Below are positions 10,552 to 24,512 of a DNA stretch of 64,000 bases, one piece after another. Position 1 is the first letter of the stretch; the number at the start of each line of letters is the position of its first letter. Source of the DNA: Seiridium cupressi (taxonomy: Eukaryota; Ascomycota; Sordariomycetes; Amphisphaeriales; Sporocadaceae). A program made the translations under genes and the position numbers. Where the stretch lies: positions 34,245 through 98,244 of the forward strand of contig JARVKI010000129.1 in assembly GCA_036674765.1 (NCBI GenBank), written 5' to 3'. The notes below the pieces were generated by a model, which was not told the origin of the DNA, did no database searches, and worked only from the letters and a program-made list of their open reading frames with translations.

Positions 10552-12166
10552 TGTAGGTGTGTGATGGTTTGGAACACTCGTATCTTGCAGATGGACTTAT
10601 CGCGATGGTTCCTCAGGGCTGTGCGTTAGGTACGAGCGGACTGGGGAGCAAAGGGTGCATCATACATATTTATATATTGGGTGCAAGACGGTGAAAATAC
10701 ACATCGACCACTGCAGTGTTTATTGCTTTGAGGTAAGTACCCGTCGCGGAATATGCAAAGTTCTGCATCAGTTCTGGCTCTCATATCTACTTGACGCTCA
10801 TATCTGCACGTCTCACACAGACGGTATAGAAGGACCTCGGAGCATAATGAGAAGGTATTCGTCTTCACTAACTGCGGCCAGATTCTGCAACGGGTGGAGA
10901 CTACAAAGCCAATTATAATATAGGATGTAGGTCATCGAGTCTTCGTTTGTGTCTAAAACATTGCCTACCCAATAGGCGTGCTTCCATAGGTGTTAGTTTT
11001 GCTGCTCCTGTGTCGGCCCAAAACATCCGGAGAACAAGCTGTGGGTGCGGTGAGCTTCCTGGCAAAGAAAAGCTTTGTCTGAATTCATCGCAAGACCTGA
11101 CTCCGTGGCTTCTTAAGATTATCATACTCGATAATACAACCATCTCACTCTCACCAGACGGTGAAGCCGATCCGTCATGTCTCACCTTCATAAGAAGTCT
11201 GATTTGTCTTTGGTCAACTACTCTCAGAGGTCGAGACGTTGCAAGATTTCATCTTGACCAGTAAAGTGGCTGATGGGTAGACACAGAGCCTTCTGAGTCT
11301 CACGAAGGCGCAGATCTGGATATTGTGATGCACGTGTTTCGCCGTTGGGTGTTTCCTAGAAGAGGTGGAACAATTCGTTTACACACGAAATGACAACATA
11401 CTGGATAGCCAGTTGAATATTAGAGGTAATTCTTAATTTCCATGGACATATTCAACCACCCGCCGAGCCTGGGATGCTTTGTTTATGACGCTCTGGCTCC
11501 TGGATCCTGGATCCTGCGCGGAACGGTCGACAAACCTCGGCGATTGCTATAGTATATGGTCATGTATTGGCATATTATGTGCTTAGGACTTTAATACCAC
11601 CCATATACCCACGTTGATTTGAGATCAGCGTTGCCAATGAGATCCACGCCCTTCGGGTTTAATTTGACTTTACACGGCTCATGATGAAATGAACGAGAAG
11701 GTGCATCTCTCAGCGGTTCAGATTTTCTCAACGTTTCAACGTTCGAAATCCAGTCCCTACATGCTACTGCTGCTGCTGCTGCTGCTGCAACTGTTCTCCC
11801 TTTGCACATGCAACCGACCTCTCAAGGCAGTATATCAGGAGGCAATGTGCTACATTCCTTGTATAAAAGATCGTCCCATTTGGCTGCAATATAGGCTATT
11901 GGTTCCCGGAAGAAGAAACCGAACATGATGAAGCATACTATGAAAATCACATCTACGATTGGGATGACGTTATTCAAGACCTGGCTAGCATCGTAAGTCA
12001 AGGCACATTGAATTGACATTAATATTGACAGATGGATATTACCAGGGGCGCAAGGCCATTTCGCCCTACCATCTGTTACCCTGCCCCTCGCCGACAGTAT
12101 CCTTTTCGTTCTCGTTCTCGGCACGAACCCGGATCCAGTCCCAGCCCCAAACATCCGACGGCTACT
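10552..12166. other. Intergenic region with (CTG)7 repeat
   Basis: No supported gene. It holds a (CTG)7 tract at 11767-11787 and minus frames up to 110 codons (11822-12154) with hydrophobic stretches but no recognisable family. The right end should contain the 3' UTR of the small secreted protein gene. Confidence 0.5.
11767..11787. repeat. (CTG)7 trinucleotide repeat
   Basis: Seven uninterrupted CTG units in non-coding sequence. Confidence 0.9.
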
Positions 12167-12741
12167 CTAGTTGCCGGGTTGAACATCGCCAGTGAAGCTC
12201 ACGCTCTGGCTGGCCTGTCCGGCGGCCTTCTGGTCCAGAGCGATGTTGGTGTTGAGCTTCTTCTGCTCCGCGTCGATATCGTCCTGGTTGTCATCGCCCT
12301 GTGCCTGCTGGATTTGAAGCCCAGTGGTCTCCAGGTACAGCTTCAGGACCTTGTTCTTGATCTTGCCGTTCTGCAGCGCGGTGGCGGCGTCTCCACTCGC
12401 GGCGTCAACGGCGTCGTTGAACCCATCAGTCTCAGCAGCCTCGGCTGTCTCACGGGCGGCTTGGATGATGGCCAGGTCCCCAGCAGAGACGTTGGCAAGA
12501 TCAGCATCAACCTATTCTCATGTTAGCTTTGTAGAGATCTAGATGAGGGATGCAGCCAGCTTACGGGAAAGGCGGCCTGAGCCTCAGCGAGGGCATTTCC
12601 AGCAGTACCATCGGAAATTTGGAAGTCGTTGTAGGTCTGGAAGGTCAAAGCACGCTTCTGCTTCTGCGAAGCATCTCCAGTAGGCGCAGCGAAGGCGGAA
12701 GCGGCCAAGGAGAGAACGACGGCGATCTTGGAGAAATACAT
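12167..12741 (-). CDS. Small secreted protein with Kex2-type propeptide site (173 aa)
   Basis: Two exons, 12565-12741 and 12167-12511, with a 53-nt intron (GTAAGC..AATAG) in phase 0 that joins AAFP to VDADLANV. Residues 1-19 are a signal peptide (MYFSKIAVVLSLAASAFAA). A dibasic Lys-Arg at residues 29-30 (QKQKR|ALTFQTY) looks like a Kex2 cleavage site, giving a short propeptide. The mature part is acidic, Ala/Asp/Gln-rich, probably helical and has no Cys. It resembles the family annotated as small secreted protein in Sordariomycetes (FQTYNDFQISDGTAGNALAE). No enzymatic motif. An extracellular role, possibly effector-like or surface-associated, is inference only. Confidence 0.82.
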
Positions 12742-15700
12742 TTTGTTTATTGTTTTGCTGTCTCGGAAACCAAAGTAGTATGGCGGTAGGTTATAGCGAG
12801 GGAGTGTATAGAAACGAACGGTGGCCAGCAACGAGGGGATTAAGACAGCACAGCTGTAGATCAAGAAGGTATAGGCGAGGAAACAGGAGTAGCCGTGGAA
12901 TGATGAACGAAGGTACAGATGAAGATCAAGCCAGAGAAAACCGGGCGGATGCGCGCAGATCTTATAGATGCCAACCAAGGCATGATGGAGGCATGTCAAA
13001 GCGGCGCCAGCTGTGGTCTGCCAATGTGTTATCGGTGCTGTCAGCCAGCCAGTATGTCGCCAACGCAGGTGCCAAGCTCGAGCAGGTATGAGGTTGGTGG
13101 AAATCAGCTCACTCGTCTGAAGGGCGTGTCAAGTGTCCCTGAATGGCCGGTCGAAGGCCAAGGATCCCGGCGGCTTGATGGCCCCAAGACTCCAACTGAC
13201 ATTCTGCCAAGACTTGGGATGAGACCCAATTAGGTCGAGAAGATCCGGGCATCAGGGACCAGAACTATGGGACGGGCCATCTGGGACGGCGCTGGCTGGC
13301 CAGTCCCCCCATGACAAGCCGTTGACGGGTTCGAGCGAACAAGCGAGCGGCTAGTGAAGAGCCGCATCGTTCGTGTCTCGGGTTCCTGTATCGAAGTTGA
13401 GGAGATTGCCTCAGACCCCGGTCACGTTAGGGGATCCCCACGCCGCTAAGCTTATTTGCTCTGCGCGCAAGCCCCTGGAATCGCCCCCACCCCGCTGGCT
13501 TGCAGGCGAACCGTCTTGTCTCCTGGTTGAGCCTCACTATGGCGTATCATCTCAACCTCGTCGCATTCTCGGAAGGTAGCGAAGGATGGCCTGCAACCAT
13601 CGTCCCCGAGACGGTCGCTGCCCGCCATCCAATCTTGTATTGACCCAAGTCGTTTGATCGGGAAGCGACTGGTTTGCCCGCATGATTTTGAATTTTCCGG
13701 AGCTCGTGATGCATAACGGCATCAACCTTCATCAGATGATTCCGAGGCCGAACCCATGAAGCTGGGGTGCATGGCGATCAGGAAGTGTAGCCCTGGCCAA
13801 CCGAGCCCCCGTAAAGCGCTCGTTTCGATGCTGTTGTCTTCTCATCCTAGGCTGTCAGCGGCGAGCCAGAATATGTTTGCCAACGTCGCAGAGCTGCCGA
13901 CGAGTGGTGGACCTGCTGGGGAGCGGGCGACGCTGTCAAGCGCCTGAGGACCGGAATCGGAAATTAGAAGCCACAGAAGTTCTCTGTTGGATCCAACATG
14001 TCTCCATGAATACGTTTCATGAGTCACTCGTTTCCCGGCACTCATCTTGCTTGACAATGCTGACTTGTTGCCAAACTCTAGCTATTTTGGCACAGCTAAT
14101 TTGATAGGTTGGGATACTAAATCGCTATATTCCAACTCAAAGCGACAACTGGGTTCCCTACGTACATATGCCAACCTTGCTTCCAATATAGGTGTCTGCA
14201 TGGATTCGCTAGCCTTATTTGTGCTGCTGGCTCGCAGACAGGGGTCGATTCTACAATATACTGTTACACACGACGTATTCATGATAGGGCATCCTTTGAT
14301 AGGTAGTTTTTGCTGGGGCCGCCAGCAGTTGGTGGCGGATCACGGTATGTAACATGAGGTGCGACAGCATGCCAAAGGCTTGTGAATTGCACAGTCCCAA
14401 GCTAAAGACTGCTTGAGGTAGCCCAAGAGGCTGTTATGCCACAAGTGACTGATCAAAGTTGCGTGGAGCTTCACATTTGCGCCCGATGGAAGAGGCCGTC
14501 GTCAGCAGCAATATGTGATGGGCTTGAACACGACGAGACTCTGGTACAAACTTGCTGGGTTGCTGTGCTGGCAACTCACATTAACAATACTCGCCATGCT
14601 TCTCTCGTAGTTGCTAAACCGATAATCAGTATCGACTCGACTCTGTGGGACGATCGGGCAACGGGTTGCACGGAACCATCGGATGCTCTCCAGAAAAGAA
14701 GTAAATTTATAAACGATGATAGAGGGTAGGGGGTTAGGGGGAAGCCACAAATAGGGGGGGAACTCAAAAGGTTCGAGTAAGTAAGATCTGAGGCGATATG
14801 TCAACAGGTAACTCCCTTCTGCCCCCGGAGGACGATATCAGAATCTTCGATGGGACCGTAAAGTGATAGATCAGGCGATGTGGCGAGAACGTGACTGACA
14901 AGTCGACGACGAGAGACAGGCCACGAGCCTGCTTGGGATCGGGCCTTCGGTATAGTCTGTATCTCTAGGTACCATAGCTAGAGAGTTGTCGGCGTGCCTT
15001 CTTTTCTGTGGTACGGTACATAGAAATAATCTCTCGACTGTTGAGCGACCCTGGATTGCCTTGACACTGGCGACGAATGTTTTGCTGATTATACGCACAC
15101 ACGACTGCTGCATCCACGCCTAACAAGCGGATTGGGCGTAGCAGAACATGCCTATGCAGCTCTTGAGAGCAGACAGGCCCTGTGTGCCGCTGCTCGCCTC
15201 TTTCTATGATGCTCAGCTCGGCTCTCGCTGTCACAATTGGAGGCTAAGAACAATAAAAAAAGAATGTTGATGTTGGCTAGTGTGAGCCTAGCGGAATGCT
15301 GTGAATATGAATATCGATCCATCTGGGTGGAATGACCAGAGAGGTAAGGATACTGGCGGTTGTCTCTGAGGCAAAATATTCCTTTTCGATGGCTGAGCCC
15401 TTAAGTCTTGGTACTGCCCGCCAAGTTAGTGTCTTAAGGTCAAGTCTTCACCGCTTCACAGCAATGGAAGAGAATTTTTTTTTTCCCCCAAAGTTTCAAA
15501 ATTTTCAGTCGTATCGCCTCCGATCCTGCACGATAGACCTGCCGGTTGCAAAGAACCCTAGGAAGCATGGGGGCGGTAGGGCTGGAGACAGATGCTCCAA
15601 AATGATGAAGTTGGACAAGGCGACAAGGCGCACCGACTCCACCCTAAATTAAAGTTCAGCTAAGAAACCCTAATATGCCGGGTTCACAATGGGGGCTTGA

Positions 15701-18180
15701 TCCGCGAACCAGGTTTGGCGTCTTGTATACTCGTCCCGTGTCTCTCTACTGTGCTGAGCGGGATGCGGCGCTAGGATCGGACGAATCGATCTGCATACCG
15801 GAAAGGGCAGACGTGCTGCAGGGGCAGGAATTTCACTTCTGACGTCCTCCTAATATCATATACCGCCGATATGATGGATGCAGGACAGGGCATCTCGTCG
15901 GACGAAATGTGGCATGTACCCTAACCATTGGTTTTCCCGCGAGACAAAGGGAAGGAGCATGTAGAGTCCAGCAACCGGTGAGGCCATGTGAGGACGAACA
16001 CTCCGGAATGAGGGCAGCTTTTAATGCATGTGGACTGAAGCGCCAGCCATCTGCAAGCTGTCTTGCTGATTGGAATCAGCCGACTGGCCAAGGAGATCTC
16101 TTCGATCTGTAGGTTTCCGGGCATCAGAGCCCGCAATCTTCGTATTAACTTGCCCCCTTCTTCCTCGACATCCACGGGAGCGGTCTGGGAGGACCAGGAC
16201 GACATCGTCCCGCGGCAAGCCCCTGCAGCTTGCAAGCCGACACGAGCGTAACTCTGCCAAAGCCAACCGTTCTGTCAAGATGGACCGGAGAAATTTCCCT
16301 TGTTCATTCGGAGTAACATGGTCGTCGGCGCTCCTGTAGATCGGCCAGAGAAGCGAGCCAGCCGGTGGCTTCCCCAACAAGGATTACACTTGAAAGTCGG
16401 GGGAACATCGCTTCAAGGGGCCTTTTGTGTCGCTAATTTCCACCGCCTATCACCTACGTTGGCCAATCCCGCTGTTGATGCGCAGCGATGAAGACTGTCT
16501 AACTGGAGTTGCTGTTCTTCCCCGTGTAAAGATGTCGCGAGTAGTGAAGTACGATGGGACGAAGTCACGGTGCACTAATCCCAGCGCAACTGTTTAGCTG
16601 CCACGCTTCGGGACCGGCTTTGCTCATCCGGTCTGTCAACTACGTACCTAGTTAGGTGTTAGTTGCTCGAGAGGGCTCAGCCCTTCCCCGACTCGGATGA
16701 ATGCGCTATTCTCATTCAGCTGCCACAGGCTGGGTGGGTGTGCTCCCCCTGCCCCTTCTCCGGCGTTGTGGATACTGCTGTACGCAATACATACATGTAC
16801 GTTGAAGTGAGCATGAAGGCAATTATGGGTCCGCCTTTCCTTTTCGTGCATGGCGAGCAGCGAACTCTGTATGTATGTGCTTCCCCTTGCTGCTGCAAAG
16901 AACGGTAAACAAAACCAACGTGCTCTGCCTTGTTTTGCCTTCTAGCAGGCGGAGAACCAAATTGCTGTCCGCTGCGGAACTTACGTCTCGACTTTCTTAT
17001 TTGCCTTGCCTAAGCCGGAGAAATCCACAGTCGGTCCAGACAACGACTGTGATAAGCTGTTTTGCGCATCCATGATGGAGGGATCCCGGCTCCGGTATAG
17101 GTACTTGGTGGTTCGCGCGGGCGTATATACATACATACCTAACTATGTAGTGGCGTGCAAACTCATGCCCACTCGTTCGGGGTGGGAGGAAAGCAATGAG
17201 AGGAAAGTATTGTGCCAAGTGGAGAGATCGCGCCGCTGGATCCATTAGCACCCGGTAAGAATGTAATTCGACCTCGGAATGCCGGATCCTAGTCACCGGC
17301 TGCAGACGTCCCAAAAAGGGCCGTCTTCTTTGCGTCAAAGCAACCCCCTCCTCCTCTTCAAGCGAGCGGTTGTCCTTCTTCGTCAAGCATGATCAATGCC
17401 CAGATCCGGCAAGGAGTGTATACTCGGGCCCTCGCCGCTGCTGTTGCACTAAGGACTGCCACACGATCTTTGATGTGTTAAGCATAATTTCGATGGCAAC
17501 TTCTCCAAATCGGCAACAGTTTACAGGGATTCCGCGTGCATCCGGCAACCTAGTCTGGGAGCCTTGATCGGCGGTCGTGGAAGGGTTGATGGCATCACAA
17601 TTTCTTGCTTTCTTCTTGCTGTCCACCGGTCATTAGTGCAGCCACATTCATGCAGTCCGCAGAGCATGTCTGGCACACTTGCACGGTTCGGCGGGGACAC
17701 CTAAAATTGTATGAGCTTTGATTCGTCGTTTAACTTCCTTGCTTTTTCGTTTTCTTCTACCCACCGACATGGTCGATATACTGTAAGCAAGGATGAACAA
17801 AACCAACTTTCTAGATCTCCACAGGGTTCAAGCATCAGCTCACATGTAACAGCAATCAGATCCGTTTCTTCGGCAAATAGCAGTAAGCCAGATTTTGATT
17901 TTGATGACACACCATCAGACCACTCCCAAAAGGGACTAAAAGTAAAGGGGGATAAAACAAAAAATGAGATAACAAGGACCAGCTTTTTGTGTTTTCCTGT
18001 TCTCCAAACAATGCAACCAGGCCCCCCCGACGCCGATTTTTACTTTTATAAATTCTTTTTCTTTTTGAATCCATTGTTCTCTTCTCGTCACTTATCTTAC
18101 AGCGGGCCCATGAGAAACAGAAGCAAACAGAAACGAACCCAACTCCATACCATGCAGTTGGTACATGTATGGCTGAGACA
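12742..18180. other. Long gene-poor region
   Basis: About 5.4 kb without a gene I can support. Many short frames exist on both strands (maximum 157 codons at 17711-18184 plus, which overlaps the expected 3' UTR of the TauD-like gene), none with a recognisable domain or exon chain. No tRNA or repeat array was recognised. Scattered CCTA/TAGG motifs (for example 16642-16656, 17127-17147) are common in these genomes. Confidence 0.5.
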
Positions 18181-19610
18181 TTAGTTAGTGTACTTGCGCA
18201 GCGGAAACGCGTCCCCAGGCATGGGTTCCAGGTGCCACGCCTTCGAAGAGTCCTTCTCGAAGGCATCATGCCAATCTCGCTTGAGCTCTGTAGGGACATC
18301 CCAGCCCATGTCGGAACTCCGAAGTCGCATGCGCACCAGATGCCGCTTATCCTGCTTGGCTTGCCCGTCCACGAAGCCGTCGCGCCGATGCAGGATGGCG
18401 AAGTTATTGATGAAGTGCATGTCTCCCGGCTGTGTCTTAATTTCGAGCTGAGAAGCCCGTGCAATGGCCTCTACGAGGTCGAGAGCCTCTTTTTGGCTCT
18501 CGTTTGTCTTGGGCAGACGCTCCGGTCGCGGGTGTGTACTGTTCCCCAGCAGGGGCGTACGACCAAAATTCATGATCAGCCTAGAACTGTGATAAAAGAG
18601 AACTGGACGACACTGGAAATGTGGACTTGGTAGCTGTTAATATATTTTCAGCATCATGTAGATGCTTCTGGACAACTTACAAGGCGAAGGGCCAATCCGC
18701 TTTGGCCAGTGTGCGGATCACATCTGGCCGATGAGCCGCGAGCACATTGTAAATGTGGTATGCCGAAGCGATAATGCAGCGGCCGCCGCTTGCCGGTGTA
18801 CTTCTGGTCAACCAAGCAGTAATATCACCAGCCTCTTCGTTGTGGAACGACTGTCACCTCAGATTAGCAATGACTCGTCAAACCACGCCAGGGGCAACCA
18901 GACGTACAATAGCAGAAGTTGAGTGACGATGGTGGCCTAATTTGTCTTCCGAGGTGTTGTCCGCAACAATGTGAACTATTTCCCATATATTAGCACTAGT
19001 ATGCTGACATGTTTTGAACCGTGGTTACCAAGCATGTTCCCCCTGTGGTCCTGGCAGCCTCGCTGATCAGCAATATATGACTGAACCCCCAACCAGACCA
19101 TGGTGAGATCCTCGACGGAGAAATTCTTGGGGTTGATTCCGCGGATCACAACGAAGCCCCGCCCAGTGTATATCGCCAGCCCCAAATCCCTGAGTATCGG
19201 TCCAAGAGTGGGCAGGGGAAAGTTACCACGATCGAGTTGGTCTCCATCGAGCTCGAGGGCTGCAGATTTTGTCAGTATATTCGACGAGGATTGTGGTCAA
19301 GCCGAGGAGGGAAACCTTTGAATGCATCAAGCGCGGAATGGAGCTCTGCAAGGTCGGCAGCGCTCAATGAATAGACATAATCCGACTCGTGCTTGAAATG
19401 GCCACTTGTCCAGGCAAGCGGATCATCCAAAGTAGACTGGAACCCAGCAGGCAGGCGGAGACGCTCCTTAGGTCCGGGTTGGCATCCCTCCCGCGCAGGT
19501 TGTGCTATATTGCTGGCAATATGGGATGCAAGAACAGACCCGGCACAATCCATTGCAAATTCTGTCAAGGCGTATAAGTCGAGTTGGTCACGATGGGAGG
19601 CAGGATACAT
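18181..19610 (-). CDS. TauD/TfdA-family Fe(II)/2-oxoglutarate dioxygenase-like protein
   Basis: Five exons, 19316-19610, 19029-19259, 18908-18975, 18681-18850 and 18181-18625, separated by 53-57-nt introns, give an unbroken 402-aa frame. Family blocks appear in order: RGFVVIRGINP, a short Asp/His-rich stretch, the proximal iron site at about residue 201 (FHNEEAGD), GGRCIIASAYHIYNVLAAHRPD, the RPVLFYH block, NFGRTPLLG, and the distal site ILHRRDGF (His334) followed by RHLVRMRLR for 2-oxoglutarate. The family hydroxylates small substrates using Fe(II) and 2-oxoglutarate; the substrate here cannot be told. The proximal motif is HxE (His201-Asn-Glu203) instead of the usual HxD. The acceptor of intron 4 (CCAAG|T, at 18626) was chosen because it alone keeps the conserved frame. 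Confidence 0.83.
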
Positions 19611-21955
19611 CACTTACCAACAGAGTTAAATATCTTCCCAGAGCAACAGAGCGAGCCCGGTAGAGATATAAAATGAGCCAAGGTCCGAATCACGTGGCTG
19701 GCAAACGCAGCCGAAGAGCTAGTTGACTAGGTCTGTGGTAGAAGCAACTCAGTGGCGTTGGTTTTTGCTAGAGATGTACGTCTCAAGCTGGCGCTTGAAG
19801 TGCCGATGCAGGTTCGATGCGAGAGATAAAGGTAAGGCAGGTGAGTCTCATACTCAAGAAGCAAAATAGACCAGGTGAGTATGGCTACTTCGCTATATAC
19901 AAGTGTTGCCATAGGTAGTCGGGAACCACACGAGAGAACGAGCGAGAAGATGGCTGATACCTCGCCACGTCCACAGTCTTTGCTTCGGAACCCAGTGCAA
20001 ATAGTATCACAAACCGGTCAGTATCCGAAGTCCAGAAGAAACCACAGAATATTGACAGAGTGGAAGGGAAGATGCATATTGTTGTTGAGGACGAAACCCA
20101 TTTGATTAAGTGCTGCGCAATCCGGTCAGTGGTGGTATGTGTGACTGAAGCGATCTGGACGGTCTCGGAGGTGCAAAATCGCGCACAACGACTGCCTATA
20201 GTGTCCGCAAGGGCCCGCGAGGCCCTCCAAGAAGCCCAACGGTAGGTTTCGTGCATAGGTGTTATGTTGTATCACTTTGGGCGCAGCTCGAGAGATGGTC
20301 ATTTATGATGGATCTCAGGAGGCCATCTCGAGCGCGGAGAGTGCCATTGCGCGTTGAAGGAAGTGTGTGACTCTGCACAACCAGCCAGAGGCATATGAGC
20401 TTGGCAATTTGACAGAACTCTTCCGGCCGTCGACCCACGACGAGGGCCTTGGGGGAGGATGAATGTGGTGAAGAGCAGACACAGAGCCGGCAGAGCGGAA
20501 GACGGCGACGGTACGGAGCACTCTGGCCCAGCTGGGAGTGGAATCACTGTGACAGACTAAAGGACCGTACAAGGTATGGTCCAGATCGAATCGAGCTAGG
20601 TAGTCCACGGCCGTGTGTTAGTGAGCTGCAAGATGATTACCTAGGTGGTGGGGTGATCTAGACTTGCGCCGGGGGCCCAGTTGCCGTTTGTATGTACATG
20701 GACGCTGCATTGCAAAGAGCTGGGGTTCGTCTAGCGCATCTGGCATTCGCGTTGGCATGGGCGCGGGCGCTCAACCGGGGTTGGAGGGACGGAGGGGGTC
20801 ACGCGGACGGCGGAATGAGAGCGAACTCAAGGATGATGAGCCAGCCACTCTGCTAGCCCCATGTAGGCAGGCTGGCTACCTACAGGAACAACGCAGCGCA
20901 CTGGAGGTTGCCGAAGCTCGCGGTACATTGATAGACGTTGCAGAGGGCAGGTGTACCGACGTTTCGTTGGGGCGATCGAACAGACAGGCTGCGTGGTGAC
21001 GCTCGGTCCCGCGATCCCGCGTATATGTATGTAGGTAGGCTTGCCCTCCCAGTTGGGCTCCTACGCTGTGTTTATCTCCGGGGCGCCTGATCGAATCAGG
21101 GCTCGCACTCCAGAAGGGCCGGCCCGCGCTATGTTGTGCGATGAGACGGTTACACCGCGTGTGTGGTAACAATGGGCAGCAGCAAATAGCGGGCGAGTAC
21201 CTTGCTCTGAACCGCTGGGACGAGAGCTTTGGTGCGATAATTCTCCGTAGTTGCACGGAGCGCCGTTGTATCACCAGGAGCTAGCTGCCGCGGAAGCAGA
21301 TAGTTGGTAGATGGGGGTTACCCAGTCTGCGCAGCTAGGTTCGACGGGGCGACAATGACAAGTAACGGCCGGTCCGCACGCACGCACGCGGCTCAAGGGC
21401 CCCCTCGTATCCGGGCTACTACTGAAGCATGTAGTGCACACTAGCACTGCAGCGGTCCCGGCAGACCGTGCAGGCCCTCAATTTGGACGCTGTATCCGCC
21501 GATCCGGCTACTGCAACGGTTCCACCAGACCACCGCTAGCACAGCTACATGGACATACCTACGTATGTACATATAGGGCTCGCTGTGAGATGCATGCAAT
21601 CTGTGGCCCACCCGACGTCCCACACACCGAATACTATCCAGACAGGTACATGGCTGGTATGGGAAGGCTGTACTTGTACTGTAATTCCTTCCTCCTCGCG
21701 GTCCACCTACACTACATTACGCTACGCTACTACATGCGGCGCTAGACTCCACTGCATATGCAGGCAAGAAAGCAGGCAAGCAAGCCGACAAGCGCCTTCT
21801 TCTGCAAATGCGCCTTAACACCCCCCCGGCATCCCACTGCGACGTCTGTGTACATACATACGTCTATCGTGCTGTGTGCTGTGTGCCGTGTGCTGTGCCC
21901 TCCCGACCACGCCACCACGAAGGACCGTGTCCGCCGTTCCGTCTTCCTCGTACCT
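19611..21955. other. Intergenic region
   Basis: No gene supported. It should contain the promoter of the TauD-like gene (left end, minus) and the 3' UTR of the zinc-cluster gene (right end). Frames up to 132 codons occur without recognisable domains. A degenerate TGTGCTG-type repeat lies at about 21869-21897, and several ACATAC/CATACATA stretches occur between 21.5 and 21.9 kb. Confidence 0.5.
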
Positions 21956-24480
21956 TCATACCATTGGCGGCTGCGGTTCCCACTTCTCTTCGAACAGCTG
22001 GCTGATAAAGTACATGTCGTTCTCGTAGCCGTTGCTCTCGCGCACCTTTTGCCAGTGCTTCCCTGGACGGTGGTGGGTCAGTCAGCAAGCAGAACCTAGA
22101 GCTTGTCCCCTGCAGCTTGGCATGGGCAACGCGGCAAAAGCTCATGTCTCTGCGGGGGCTTGGTTCAGGCCAGGACTTACTCTGTTCGTGAATTATAGCT
22201 CTCGTGCCCTGGACGAACTTGACCTTTGCTGGATCCAATTTGGCTAGCGTGCTGAGGTCTTGGTCGGAACATTCCATGGAGAAGGGATATATGCCTGTTC
22301 GCGGTTAGTATGCCCCGAACACCTACATTACGCCGCCGGCCCTACTCACCTTTGTTGCAGTAGTGGAAATACGCAAGCAGGATGTTGGCACCTGCAGGTA
22401 GGGGCGTCAGTCCGTGAACCTTCCCAGAGCTATGACACGTCCAACCGCAGTATATGCTTTGCCCAAGACTCACCTAGTTGATACTCCTTGACCATGTCCT
22501 TTCTGGCAAACCGCGCCTGACACTGGAGTTAGCCTAGCGCTTCGCTCGCAACGCAATGGTGTGCGTGTATGATCAGCAATGAGACCACCCGTCCACGCCA
22601 GGGCATGCTTCTCCGTCTTCGGCGGGTTTGGTGGTTATTAAGAGACACTGTGGCGGCCTTACCTGCTTCCCATCACGGTCCTTGATCCCATGCTTGAGGG
22701 CATATGCTGCGTCGTGTTGACATAAAAGCGAAACGTTGTGTAAGAGTATGAACGTCACCAAGTATATCGTCAACCATGTCGAGTGATTGTTCGCTTGCGT
22801 CATGTTTTGCAGCTGATCGAGCATTTCTCTTCTCCATTTCGTCTGCAGCTGATGAATTAGAACTAGCTCGATCTGCGCTCCCATCACTGGCGGTAGCGGG
22901 ATCTGTCCCTTCAACGGGCTTGTTTCGTCCATGATGTCGGAAGTCATGCCAAGGCGCTCATCCCCAACGATGAGCGTTGACCTGGTCGTCATCCGAATGG
23001 CCATCCACAGCCGGAAAGCCTTGCTCAGAAGTTCCCGCTCCTTCTGGTCGGTCGACCCATCCAGCATCAAGTTCATTGCGAAACCATAAGTCCCCCTGAT
23101 GAGCTTGTGCTTGCCGTCCACCACGCGGCGGCAACACTCCTTCAATTCTTCGTTAATGTGATTTGTGTATATCGCCTTGGCTTCATCGAGGTTCACAATA
23201 GCATACGCGGGGATCCTGACGCTCCTCGTAGACCCCTTGTGCACCCAAGTCCTGTCAAGTTTGTCGCCATCTTGCGGAATGAACTCGCGGACCCGCAGCT
23301 CAACTGGCCGGGATCCGTAACCCTCCGTCACGCGTACCGTCCTGGTCTCCACAGATGCCCAATTTGATATGTCGTCCGCGATTCCCTCCGTCCACCGGCG
23401 AGTCCACTCGTGCCCCTTTACGTTGCCCGGCTTGAAGAGCCTCACATCCGTAATCTTATAACGGAGGCATGGAAGACGATAGGATTTTGTGGTTGTGACT
23501 CTGGAACAAGTCAAGCATGTTCCCCCCTTGTCATCTGGATTGATCTCGCACTAAACAGGCATTGTGAGCAGGTGCCATGAACAAGCCAGCAGACTTGAGA
23601 CCTACGCGAATTCTTTGCATGCGGCAGCGTATACAAGACCCGATTTTCCGTGTCTCGGCTGTTCTTTCCCGTTCCGCGTGACTTTTGAAGGGACCTCTCT
23701 TGGACGGTTGCGCCCGTTGATGGCTTGAGACAATGTCTAGGTTGGCCGTTTGTCGTGCCATGCGAGCCTCATCTCCGTCGGGCGGGAGGAACCCGACACT
23801 TGAGCTGTACCGACGCGAGTCGTCCCTAGGGCTCACATAGGCGGGCTGGTGATATCCAAAATCCCGGGAGTCTGCTACATGAGAGTCTATTCGGCCGTCA
23901 TCAGGGCGGCTGGGATACTTGCGATCTGACGGGGGTATTTGATATGACATTTCTTCATTTCTAGTACTAGGCTGTGTCCGAGTAGGCTGGAGAGCGGGAT
24001 ACTCTGGCAGGTATGCATTACTTGGGGAGTCATCATAAGCAAAGATACCAGCTTGGGGTTGCGAAAGGCTCCATGGCTGATTGGGAGAAGCGGCCACACC
24101 GCCACTCAATAAAGCTGGTTTTGCTTCGTAGCCATAAGTTGATGATGATGTTTTTGTTGTGGTGGTGGTGGGAGCTCCAGAGTAATCTTTTCATCATGTT
24201 AGTTCTGCTCGAATTCACGTGCAAGACCCCATACGAACCTGAAGGCTCACTAGTTGTGCAGGGTGGACAGAAGACGGCCAAACAGGACGTCACTCGGGAG
24301 CACCTGCCCCCATAGGAGAAGCCTACGCCATCGTCACTCGGTCTTGGAGAACGATCATAAGTGCCAGTAGCGGGAAGGCCAGGTTGTGTCTTCACATGAG
24401 CCGACATTGGTGATAAGTCTGTGTCGACACGAAGCCTTTTAGAGGGGGGTGGATCTGAAGGCCGCTGCTGTTGCTGTTGC

Positions 24481-24512
<32 letters not shown>

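Noticed and set aside
14416..14470. Sequence matching the tRNA A-box pattern (TAGCCCAAGAGG)
   Set aside because: No B-box and no clover-leaf pairing follows.
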